Source of the DNA: Bradyrhizobium septentrionale
Lineage (GTDB): Bacteria; Pseudomonadota; Alphaproteobacteria; Rhizobiales; Xanthobacteraceae
DNA length: 64,000 nt
Direction: 5' to 3'
NCBI RefSeq assembly: GCF_011516645.4
Contig: NZ_CP088285.1
Span: 1,612,001-1,676,000, forward strand
In this document: positions 1-7,464 of the stretch, in pieces
How the letters are laid out: each line of letters begins with the position of its first letter
Position numbering within the stretch: position 1 is the first letter of the stretch
Program-made: the position numbers and the translations under genes
Notes under the pieces: model-generated
The model's input: the letters and a program-made list of their open reading frames with translations, nothing else
Told to the model about the DNA's origin: nothing
The model's database searches: none

Positions 1-59
1 TCTTCGGCTACTCCCGAAAGAATTTCCCGATCGGTGTCGGAAAGCGTGAAATCCACCAT
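1..59 (-). CDS. acyl-CoA dehydrogenase, N-terminal fragment (cut by window edge)
   Basis: Only the first 19 codons lie in the window, reading leftward from ATG at 59-57. They give MVDFTLSDTDREILSGVAE, the usual opening of an acyl-CoA dehydrogenase (a short strand, then helix A). A strong ribosome site, AAGGAG at 66-71, overlaps the stop codon of the preceding dehydrogenase, so the two are almost certainly translated from one mRNA. Because the preceding subunit lacks the catalytic glutamate, this gene is a candidate for its active partner. The rest of the protein is outside the window, so family assignment rests on the N-terminus and context. Confidence 0.7.
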   Translation of the reverse strand, partial: MVDFTLSDTDREILSGVAE

Positions 60-70
60 GCTCTGCTCCT

Positions 71-1180
71 TCACGCCGCCGCAAGCGCGCCGTGGATGGT
101 CAGCATCCGCGCGTTGCGCAGCCACATCTCGAGCGGAAGGTCGCGGATATAGCCGTGGCCGCCGAATATCTGCAGCCCGTCATCGGCGATCCTGATCGCG
201 CGGCGGTTCACGTAGTTCTGCGCAAGGACGGCCATTTTCGAAACATCGACTCCCCGATCGAACGCGGCAGCCGCCTTCCAGACCAGCCAGCGCATGGCGT
301 CGCACTCGATATGCATGTCGGCGAGCATGAAGGCGATCGACTGCTTCTTCGCGATCGGCTCACCGAATGCGATACGTTCCCTGGCGTATGGAATCGCGAA
401 ATCGGTCACCGCGCACGCCAGCCCCACGGCGAGCGCCGCACCGCCAATACGCAGGCTGGCCAGCAGGGGACGGATATCCGCGCCACCGCCTTCACCGAGG
501 ATCGCGTCAGCCGGAAGCGGCACGCCGGCAAGCTCAACCCGGGCAAATCCCATCGGCGTCAGGCCGATGGTGCCGCTCTCGCGGGCGATCGTGACGCCCG
601 GGGCGCGCGGAGGGACGATGAAGGCCTTGATCCCGTCGATCCCCGGCGCGTCGGATGCCCGCGCGAGCACGAGCATGTCCTCGGCCTGCTCGCCCAGAGG
701 GACCAGCCGCTTGACGCCGGTGATCCGCCAACCGTCGTGATCCGGTTCGGCGCGGGTGACGATCCGCGACGGATCGAACGCAAGCGAGTCCTCGTGCAGC
801 GCAAGCGTCGCCACGCGGCGTGAGGTCCCGCAGAATTTCGGCAGGTCACGCTTCTTCTGCTCTTCCGTCCCGAGGTCAATCAGCGGGTTGACAAACAGCG
901 ACGACGCAACGGCGGTGCCGCCGAGCCCGGCGCATCCGGAGCCCATCGCTTCCAGCATCAACGCGCCGGTCAGGGCCGAGCGCGGCGCACCGCCGCCGCC
1001 ATAGGCCTCCGAAATCGCAAGTGAGGCCAGCCCCAGGGACCACGCTTCGTCGAGCACGTCGGCCGGCGCGGCGCACGCTTCGTCGGCCTGCCGTGCCCGC
1101 GGCGCCAGTTCGTTGTTCGCGAACGCGAGGAGCATATCGCGAATCTGGCGCTGTTCGTCAGTGACATCAAAGCTGATCAT
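71..1180 (-). CDS. acyl-CoA dehydrogenase family protein lacking the usual catalytic glutamate
   Basis: This is a 369-residue FAD-dependent acyl-CoA dehydrogenase fold. It has the N-terminal helical domain, a central beta domain (LALHEDSLAFDP to about residue 225) and a C-terminal helical domain with the typical FGGHGYIRDLP segment near residue 345. The protein ends at LTIHGALAAA, where active enzymes have an IYEGTSEIQR-type motif. The glutamate that abstracts the alpha proton in the MCAD-type position is therefore absent and the C-terminus is short. In the mycobacterial FadE26/27 and FadE28/29 pairs one subunit lacks this residue and works only as a heterotetramer. I infer a similar non-catalytic partner role here. 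The start ATG (1180) overlaps the upstream stop by 4 bp. Confidence 0.85.
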   Translation of the reverse strand: MISFDVTDEQRQIRDMLLAFANNELAPRARQADEACAAPADVLDEAWSLGLASLAISEAYGGGGAPRSALTGALMLEAMGSGCAGLGGTAVASSLFVNPLIDLGTEEQKKRDLPKFCGTSRRVATLALHEDSLAFDPSRIVTRAEPDHDGWRITGVKRLVPLGEQAEDMLVLARASDAPGIDGIKAFIVPPRAPGVTIARESGTIGLTPMGFARVELAGVPLPADAILGEGGGADIRPLLASLRIGGAALAVGLACAVTDFAIPYARERIAFGEPIAKKQSIAFMLADMHIECDAMRWLVWKAAAAFDRGVDVSKMAVLAQNYVNRRAIRIADDGLQIFGGHGYIRDLPLEMWLRNARMLTIHGALAAA

Positions 1181-2646
1181 GACGCCACGGCTCCGCTGCC
1201 GAATGCGCGTGCATGGTCGTCGCGGCCGACCGTGCTCAGTGCCCGCATGGCGACGACAAGGTCCCGAGCCCGCTCGAACACCGCGAATCCCGCACCCGAG
1301 AGCGCCTCTCGCGCGAAGGGCGACAGCAGGGTGTAGCTGTAGATCAGAACGGGCTTGGATCGGCGCGCGCGGAGTGCGCTGAGCGCCTCCACGTCCAGCG
1401 AGATGCTGCGCTCGTTCGACAGGGACAGGGCCAGCACGACGGAATCGACCTCCTCGCCGTCGAGCAGCACTTCGAGCGACTGAAGAACGCCACCCGTGAA
1501 GATGCCCTGCGCGGTGACGTCAATCGGGTTCGCGGCGGAGCCATAGGAAGGGAACGTCGGCCGAAGCCGCGCCTGCAGCTTCCGATCCAATACGGGAACG
1601 CTGAACCCTGCTTCCGTGAGGCATTCGCTCAGGACAGTTCCGGCGCCTCCCGCTGTCGTGACAATGCCGACGCGTCGACCCGCGGCAACCGGGCTGGTCA
1701 AGCGTCCAAGCGCTGCCGCAACCGCATCGTCGGGATCAGCGACCGCGATCACGCCGGTGGCCGCGAACATCGCATCAAAATCCGCAGCCACGCCGGTATC
1801 GCTTGCGGTGTGTGCGACAGCCGCGCGACGGCCAGCTTCGGATCGGCCGATCTTGATCACGATCACCGGCTTGCCCGCCGCACGCGCCTTACCCGCCGCG
1901 ACAGCGAACCGTTCGAAGTCACGAACCTCCTCAAGGTAGGCGATGATGGCCGCGCAGTCGGGATCGCCTGCAAAATGCGCGATGAAGTCGACCGCGGTGA
2001 GATCGCACTCATTGCCCGTCGTGACGACATGGCCGATCTCAAGGCCGGCGGCGCGCCCGCGACTGAACAACGAGAAGCCGAGGCCCCCGCTCTGCGCCAC
2101 GATCGCCAGGCGATCGGCCGTCGCGCTTTGCGTCGCGCCCGGATGCAAAGGCTCCGCCGCCGCGCTGAATGTCGCCGCGACGCGTCCGCCGACATTATAG
2201 AATCCCTCGCAGTTCGGGCCGCAGATACGAATCCCGGTGCGTCGCGCGATCTCCGACAACCGCGACTGGCGCTCGGCCTTCGCAACGCTTTCTTCGGCAA
2301 ATCCCGACGAAATAATGATCGCCGCACGAACGCCGGCCGCGGCGCATTGCTCAACGACGTCGCAGACCAGCTCCGCCGGAAGGGCGATGATGGCGAGGTC
2401 GATCGGGAACTCGACCGCGGCAATGGCGGGATAGCAGGGCAAGCCGTTGACCTCGCGGTAGCTCGGATTGACCGGTGCAATCGGTCCGGTGAATCCGGCG
2501 CGGCGCAGCACCCGCAGCAACATGCCGCGGATCGAGCGCTGTTCGGCGGGCGCGGCGCCGATGACGGCGATCGAGCGGGGTACCAGAAAGGCGGCGATCG
2601 ACGCCGCGTCCGATGGGCGGAGGATTTTGTTCAAGGGACCATCCAT
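1177..2646 (-). CDS. NDP-forming acyl-CoA synthetase alpha-type protein (CoA-binding and ligase domains)
   Basis: The protein has 489 residues from ATG at 2646, the first start not overlapping the upstream gene. It begins with a Rossmann CoA-binding domain (FLVPRSIAVIGA near residue 15) followed by succinyl-CoA-ligase-like flavodoxin domains. The motif AAVAHTASDTG matches the segment that carries the phosphohistidine in ADP-forming acetyl-CoA synthetases. No ATP-grasp (beta) domain is present, so it would need a separate beta subunit to activate an acid. It lies between dehydrogenase genes and overlaps the next one by ATGA, which suggests a role in activating the acid that the dehydrogenases oxidise. 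The substrate cannot be read from the sequence. Confidence 0.8.
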   Translation of the reverse strand: MDGPLNKILRPSDAASIAAFLVPRSIAVIGAAPAEQRSIRGMLLRVLRRAGFTGPIAPVNPSYREVNGLPCYPAIAAVEFPIDLAIIALPAELVCDVVEQCAAAGVRAAIIISSGFAEESVAKAERQSRLSEIARRTGIRICGPNCEGFYNVGGRVAATFSAAAEPLHPGATQSATADRLAIVAQSGGLGFSLFSRGRAAGLEIGHVVTTGNECDLTAVDFIAHFAGDPDCAAIIAYLEEVRDFERFAVAAGKARAAGKPVIVIKIGRSEAGRRAAVAHTASDTGVAADFDAMFAATGVIAVADPDDAVAAALGRLTSPVAAGRRVGIVTTAGGAGTVLSECLTEAGFSVPVLDRKLQARLRPTFPSYGSAANPIDVTAQGIFTGGVLQSLEVLLDGEEVDSVVLALSLSNERSISLDVEALSALRARRSKPVLIYSYTLLSPFAREALSGAGFAVFERARDLVVAMRALSTVGRDDHARAFGSGAVAS

Positions 2647-2665
2647 GCAAATGTTTCGGATCACG

Positions 2666-3829
2666 TCAGCGCGGCAGTCCGACGAGATTTCTCGCCATGA
2701 TGATGCGCTGGATTTGCCCGGTGCCCTCGACGATGTTGAGCGCCTTCGCATCGCGAAACAGCTTCTCGACGAGGTGATGACCGGCACCCGCCTCGAGCCC
2801 GACGATCTCCATGCCCGCACTGGCGAGATCCTGGGCGGTCTCGGCGGCAAACACCTTGGCCATCGAGGCGTCCACGATGTTGGGAATCCTGTTGTCGGCC
2901 TTCCAGGCCGCGCGCAGTGTCATGAGCCAGGCCGCGCGAAGCTGCCGGTACATCACCTCCAGCCGGTCGCGCACCCGTATCGACTTGAACGCGCCCGACT
3001 GCGTCGCGAAATTCAATGCCTCGTCATAGGCGGAGCGCGCCAAGCCAACGGCGCTCGCCGCGACGCCGACGCGCGTGGTGTTGAGCGTCCCCATGGTTGC
3101 GCCGTAGGCGCTCGACTTCGACGTCCGTTCGGGCCGCTCGCCGCCCAGGATGTTGTCGTGCGGGACCTCGCAATCCTCGAGGATGAACGAGACCGACTCA
3201 TAGGCGCGGAGCCCCATCTTCTTCTCGATCTTGATCCCGGTCATGCCGCGGTTGCCACGCTCGACGAAAAACGACCGCTGCCCGGCCCGGCCCTTTTCGG
3301 GATCGAGATTGGCCTGCACCAGCACCCAGTCGGCGCGAGCGGCATTGCCGATGAAGCACTTGGCGCCATTGAGCAGATAGCCGCGATCGGTGCGCGTCGC
3401 GCGGGTGCGGAACGCCGCCGTGTCGGAGCCTCCGCTCGGTTCCGTCAGCGCAAAGCTGCCCCAGCGCGGAATGTCAGTGCCGCGGAATGGCCCAAGGAAG
3501 CGCTCGCGCTGCTCCGGCGTGCCGGCAGCGGTGACGATCGGCGCCGGCAGTCCCGGTCCTGGCGCTGCGACGCCCATGCCGCGATCCCAATAGGCATTCT
3601 CCTCATTGATTGCGGCCATTCGGACCGCGGGACCTTCAGGCACCGCGCCGTCGTCGGCCGGCACGGGATGCCTCCTCCGGAAATCGACATACGCGGCAAA
3701 ATAGGGATGATCAGGCGGCAACGGCGCGCCGTTGCGATCGGCCTCGAGTCCGGCGCGCCGTACCTCGCGCTGCCCCCATTCCCGAACCTGTTCGATATAC
3801 GCATTGAGCGCGGCGCTGAAATTGTTCAC
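2666..3829 (-). CDS. acyl-CoA dehydrogenase, catalytic-type subunit
   Basis: A 387-residue acyl-CoA dehydrogenase. I chose the GTG at 3829 because it forms a GTGA overlap with the stop of the upstream gene and has GAGAGGA upstream; the frame stays open further but would run into that gene. It contains the FAD/substrate loop FALTEPSGGSDTAAFRT (about 135-150) and the C-terminal motif LNIVEGTGQIQR with the expected catalytic glutamate. The upstream neighbour (3826-4887) lacks that residue, so the two probably assemble as an active/inactive pair. Likely role: alpha,beta-dehydrogenation of a CoA thioester of unknown structure. Confidence 0.88.
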   Translation of the reverse strand: MNNFSAALNAYIEQVREWGQREVRRAGLEADRNGAPLPPDHPYFAAYVDFRRRHPVPADDGAVPEGPAVRMAAINEENAYWDRGMGVAAPGPGLPAPIVTAAGTPEQRERFLGPFRGTDIPRWGSFALTEPSGGSDTAAFRTRATRTDRGYLLNGAKCFIGNAARADWVLVQANLDPEKGRAGQRSFFVERGNRGMTGIKIEKKMGLRAYESVSFILEDCEVPHDNILGGERPERTSKSSAYGATMGTLNTTRVGVAASAVGLARSAYDEALNFATQSGAFKSIRVRDRLEVMYRQLRAAWLMTLRAAWKADNRIPNIVDASMAKVFAAETAQDLASAGMEIVGLEAGAGHHLVEKLFRDAKALNIVEGTGQIQRIIMARNLVGLPR

Positions 3830-4887
3830 GCGGCGATCCTCTCCGAGATTGTAGCCGCAAGCGCCGCGCCGGCCTGCTCGCGCGCGGCATCGCATCCGCC
3901 AGCCAGCAGGCCGAGCGCGCGACAGTCCCGCATCGCCTTCTCGACAGGGAAGTCACGCATGAAGCCGTGCCCGCCGAGGATCTGAACGCCATTCGGACCG
4001 ACGAAGCGGCTCGCCTCAATGGCATCGACGAAAGCCGCCGCCGCCGCACCGACGGCGCGTCCTTCGCCGGCATCGATCGCCACCGCCGCATCTTCGATCA
4101 GAAGCCCCAACCGCTCGACGGCAACGTACATATCGACGATCAGGAATGCGAGCGCCTGATGATGGGCAATCGGCTTGCCGAACGCGACGCGGTCGAGCGC
4201 GTAGCTGCGCGAAAACCCGGCAGCATCGGAGAGCACACCCCAGATCAGCGACGCGTAATAGACCCTGATCCTGGCCAGCGCTTGCGCCGCACGCACCGGA
4301 TCATGCCACGCCAGAATGGGCGTGCCGTCAAACTTCACGCTGCTTGCGCCTGCGGCGTGCAGGGCCGAGCCCCCGACGGGCTCAAACGCAAAACCTTGCT
4401 TCAACAGCCACGCGCCCTGCGGGCCAAGACCGACGAGCACATCCGCTCCTGCGGCAGGTATCCAGGCCACCTGGCCTGCAACGCGCGCACCGGCAACATC
4501 CCCGGCGCCAGGATCCATCACCAGGGCGAAGCGGAGGTCGGACTGCCCGAGGTTCAGCTGGCGCGACTTCAGCGCTTCAACCCCACCGAAAGCCTCGATC
4601 ACGTAGATCGCCGGCGCGAACCGGTCCAGCGCAAGCGCGGCGCCGGCGTCGGCTTCAGCGAGCAAACGGTTGGTCCTGACACGAGCGAGCAGACCGAGGC
4701 CAGCACCGCCGGCTTCCTCGGCGAGATCCAGCGTCTCGAAGCCCAGCGCGGCGAAGCGCTCCCGCACGCTTTCGCTGACCGTCCGCGCGCTTTCGAACTC
4801 GCGAAGACGGGGACGCAGTTCGTCAGCCGCGAATCGCCCGATCGTCCCGGCGATGATCTCGTCGCCTTCTCCCCGCGCAAAGTCCAC
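3826..4887 (-). CDS. acyl-CoA dehydrogenase-like subunit lacking catalytic glutamate; first gene of operon
   Basis: A 353-residue acyl-CoA dehydrogenase homologue. The GTG at 4887 is preferred because GGGAGG lies 7 nt upstream; an in-frame ATG 13 codons earlier has no such site. The C-terminal domain keeps ILGGHGFMRDFPVEKAMRD, but the position of the catalytic glutamate reads LLAGG instead of IYEGT. The central beta domain is also poorly conserved. This is the hallmark of the non-catalytic chain of heteromeric acyl-CoA dehydrogenases. It is followed at a 4-bp overlap by a dehydrogenase that does carry the glutamate. It heads the leftward operon, 143 bp downstream of the IclR-family gene. Confidence 0.8.
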   Translation of the reverse strand: MDFARGEGDEIIAGTIGRFAADELRPRLREFESARTVSESVRERFAALGFETLDLAEEAGGAGLGLLARVRTNRLLAEADAGAALALDRFAPAIYVIEAFGGVEALKSRQLNLGQSDLRFALVMDPGAGDVAGARVAGQVAWIPAAGADVLVGLGPQGAWLLKQGFAFEPVGGSALHAAGASSVKFDGTPILAWHDPVRAAQALARIRVYYASLIWGVLSDAAGFSRSYALDRVAFGKPIAHHQALAFLIVDMYVAVERLGLLIEDAAVAIDAGEGRAVGAAAAAFVDAIEASRFVGPNGVQILGGHGFMRDFPVEKAMRDCRALGLLAGGCDAAREQAGAALAATISERIAA

Positions 4888-5030
4888 GCCTAACCTCCCG
4901 TGCCGATTGTGCCGGGCGATCTGCAAGCCGGCTCGTCATTCGCCGGCAAGTTAGATCGGGGAGGTCGCGCCTCGCAATCCGTTACAGAGATATGCCTTGC
5001 ACTTCCATATCCATGGAAATGGAAAGGCGA

Positions 5031-5789
5031 TCAGCTTTTGGCACTCCTTGGCAGGAATCGACGGATCGCGCCGTGCAGCGCGGCGACGTTCTGATCGAGA
5101 TGCCGCTCGAGGCGGTACACCGGCCCGCCAAGCGCTATGACGAAGCTGCGGGTGAACGGCGCTTGCGGCAGCGGCATCGCGATCACGCCGATGCCTTCAC
5201 TGTAGATGCCGCGGGAGAAGAAGTAGCCCTGCTTGCGGATGCGCTCGATGTTCGCCATCACGTCTTTCAGCGCCACGCGGTGGCTGCGCGTCGGCTCCGC
5301 ATGATTGCTGCGGTAGACAAGCGTGTCGATCTCCTCATCCGACTTGCTGCTGAGCAATGTCAAACCAACACCGCAGCGTGCCAGCGGGCGCAGCGATCCC
5401 GGCTCGGCCGAATAGGCGAGCGCCTGGTTCGAGCGGAGCACGTGCACATATTGGGCGCTGATGTCGCTCTGGGTCCCCACAATCACCGTTTCGCGGGTGC
5501 GGTCGCGCAATTCCTCCATCAGCGGCAGCATCCTGATTTCGCCGAACAGCTGCTCCGACACCCATCGCCCCAATACCGCGATCCGCATGGTCGGCAGATA
5601 GGTCTGCGTCTTGCGGTCGTACTCCAGATAGCCCAGCGTCACGAGGCTCTTCAGCATCGCCGCGCCGCTCGAGACGGGGTAGCGGAGTTCGTCGCAGATC
5701 GCCTTGAGGCCGAGCGGGCGACGCGCGCGATCGAAGAATTCCATGATCTCGAACACGCGCCGTGCCGACTTGATCGCGGCATCCGCCAT
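5031..5789 (-). CDS. IclR-family transcriptional regulator
   Basis: The 252-residue protein has an N-terminal winged helix-turn-helix (about 5-65, IKSARRVFEIMEFF to the wing GYLEYDRKTQTYLPT). The C-terminal effector domain (about 80-248) has the IclR landmarks VHVLRSNQALAY, the glycine-rich substrate loop CGVGLTLLSS and a closing QGYFFSRG/EGIGVIAMPL stretch. IclR proteins bind small acids or acyl derivatives and control catabolic operons. It lies immediately upstream of, and on the same strand as, the acyl-CoA dehydrogenase operon, which is its most likely target. The inducer is unknown. Confidence 0.9.
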   Translation of the reverse strand: MADAAIKSARRVFEIMEFFDRARRPLGLKAICDELRYPVSSGAAMLKSLVTLGYLEYDRKTQTYLPTMRIAVLGRWVSEQLFGEIRMLPLMEELRDRTRETVIVGTQSDISAQYVHVLRSNQALAYSAEPGSLRPLARCGVGLTLLSSKSDEEIDTLVYRSNHAEPTRSHRVALKDVMANIERIRKQGYFFSRGIYSEGIGVIAMPLPQAPFTRSFVIALGGPVYRLERHLDQNVAALHGAIRRFLPRSAKS

Positions 5790-6043
5790 CGCAACCTCCA
5801 GGACGTCGATCCGTGTATGTGGAAGAGCATTTCATATACGTGTTTGCGAGCTAACGCCACTCCCCGACGCCTGTGAGGCCGGCTCGTCGGCAGGGATGCC
5901 GATGCTGCGGGGAACGGATTTCCCCTCCGCGCTCGGATTCGGACGATCGGAAACAGTGGAGAACAATGCAGCGGCGGTTTCAAACCAATCGTGGCTCGCC
6001 CGAGTTAGTAGGGCGACGCGCCGGAGTGTTTTCGCTTTTCCAA

Positions 6044-6063
6044 GCCTATCGTCAGCGATAGGC
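6044..6063 (-). terminator. hairpin downstream of the DUF3300/DUF2950 operon
   Basis: A perfect 8-bp inverted repeat (GCCTATCG / CGATAGGC) with a 4-nt loop lies 16 nt beyond the stop of the leftward small exported protein gene. No T-run follows on the minus strand, so it may stabilise the 3' end or terminate weakly rather than act as a classical intrinsic terminator. Confidence 0.35.
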
Positions 6064-6079
6064 CGAATACAGATCGAGT

Positions 6080-6511
6080 TCACCGCAGCGAGATCGTGAG
6101 CCCGCCGAGGTTTGCGGCAAATTCCAGTCCTGCCTTCGGCCCTTTGAGCGTAAGCAGAACACCGCGTTCATTTCGCATACTCACGCCGCCCACGCCGGCA
6201 GCCCATGCGCCGCCTCCTCCGACCAGCGTATAGCTGCCGGCGAAATCGTTGACCTCCCTGATGCCAGAGGCGGTGCCTTCCAGCCAGGTGACCGACGCGC
6301 CCGCGCTTAAGCCGAGGCTGAAGCCAGACACGATGAACCGATAGTGCCGCCCACGGTAGGTGAGCGTGCCGCTCCCGCCGCCACCACCCACGACGAGAGC
6401 CGCCTTCGCGAACTTGACCTGGACATGGCCGGTCGCCTGTGCGGAGCATGGCGTGACCGACAGGATCATCGCCGCAACCGCCAGTATGACGGAACGGATC
6501 ATGCATCGCAT
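6080..6511 (-). CDS. small exported protein, paralogue of the 14263-14697 product
   Basis: A 143-residue protein with a signal peptide (cleavage probably after PCSAQA near residue 26) and a glycine-rich beta-type mature part. The core GTLTYRGRHYRFIVSGFSLG is closely matched by GVLTLRGKHYPFTVSGMSVG in the protein at 14263-14697, so the two are paralogues. It starts 20 bp after the DUF2950 gene and should be the last cistron of that operon. I know no function for this family. The repeated GxG strands suggest a small periplasmic or outer-membrane-associated beta protein. Confidence 0.75.
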   Translation of the reverse strand: MRCMIRSVILAVAAMILSVTPCSAQATGHVQVKFAKAALVVGGGGGSGTLTYRGRHYRFIVSGFSLGLSAGASVTWLEGTASGIREVNDFAGSYTLVGGGGAWAAGVGGVSMRNERGVLLTLKGPKAGLEFAANLGGLTISLR

Positions 6512-6531
6512 CGCTGCAGCCCCCTCTGAGC

Positions 6532-7464
6532 TCAGGGATTTGTAAGCTCGACTTTCTTCCAGGTGTGATCCGGATCGAAAACGATCATGCGCTTGGCAAG
6601 AAAATCGGTGCGTGAGCCGAGATCCTTTTGATAGACAGTGCCTGCGTGGTTGACCAGGAACGTCATGACGCCGGAATTGGCATATTCGGCGGGATAGGCG
6701 ACCAGTGCAAATCCACCGATCATCTTGCCCCTCACGACATAGTTCAGCGCGCCGCCCGGGGCGTCAGAGCCCTGTGCTTTCAGGATCCGATAGTAGTATC
6801 CGTGGTACGGCGCGCTCTGCTCGCCGACCTTGTAGCCTTCCGCCGCGGCCTGGGCCGCCAGCTCACCGAGCGGACTCGGGTCCTTGTCGTCGCGCCAGAA
6901 CAATCCATCGGTCTTGCTCGGCCTGCTGACGATGCGCTGGGCATAGGCGCCCACACCCTCGCCGCGATCCTTCTCGGCATATTCATTCTGAGCGTCGACA
7001 TAGGCGAGACAGGTCTGGATCGCAGCAAGCTCGTTATTGCCAATCCTGCGGTAGAGGATTTCGCGACGTCCCGCAGCCGCGTCAAAACTCCAGCCGTCAT
7101 GGTTGTTGACGAGGGGAATCGGGAACGGGAAGTCGTCGGGCCCCAGAATCAGGGTGGCCTTCTTGTTGTCGTCGGCCCTGATCGAATGCTTGGCGTCGTA
7201 GGCCGAAAGGAAGCGCTGTCGCGCATTGGCGTCGGCGACATCGTCGCCCGACTCAATGATATCGGCGGCATCGCGGCCCAGCACCTTCAGCATGGCCCGG
7301 CTGGTGCCGGCCTTGACGGCGGTTGCCAAAGCGGTCGCTGCGTCTTCGGGATTGGGGAAGCCCTGCTGGGCGCGAGCCGGAGACAGCAGCAGAGCGAGTG
7401 CTGCTGCCGCGGCGATGCTGACGGAAGCAATGCCATTCAATCGCAGGGACGAAAAGCCTGTCAT
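6532..7464 (-). CDS. DUF2950 family exported protein
   Basis: The protein has 310 residues from ATG at 7464. That start overlaps the DUF3300 stop as ATGA and directly precedes a signal peptide (MTGFSSLRLNGIA to SPARAQ). The mature part fits DUF2950: FPNPEDAATALATAVKAG at the front, then WSFDAAAGRREILYRRIGNNELAAI and a C-terminal GGFALVAYPAEYANSGVMTFLVNHAG segment. DUF2950 genes are typically coupled to DUF3300 genes, as here. The molecular function is unknown; localisation is presumably periplasmic. The shared operon and the FixK-type box at 9242 suggest expression under low oxygen. Confidence 0.88.
   Translation of the reverse strand: MTGFSSLRLNGIASVSIAAAAALALLLSPARAQQGFPNPEDAATALATAVKAGTSRAMLKVLGRDAADIIESGDDVADANARQRFLSAYDAKHSIRADDNKKATLILGPDDFPFPIPLVNNHDGWSFDAAAGRREILYRRIGNNELAAIQTCLAYVDAQNEYAEKDRGEGVGAYAQRIVSRPSKTDGLFWRDDKDPSPLGELAAQAAAEGYKVGEQSAPYHGYYYRILKAQGSDAPGGALNYVVRGKMIGGFALVAYPAEYANSGVMTFLVNHAGTVYQKDLGSRTDFLAKRMIVFDPDHTWKKVELTNP

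Noticed and set aside
1213..3985. Two roughly 500-codon plus-strand frames
   Set aside because: Antisense to the CoA-ligase-like and acyl-CoA dehydrogenase genes; low-complexity Arg/Asp/Gly composition.
5704..6099. 131-codon plus-strand frame
   Set aside because: Half of it is antisense to the IclR gene and the remainder has no ribosome site or similarity.
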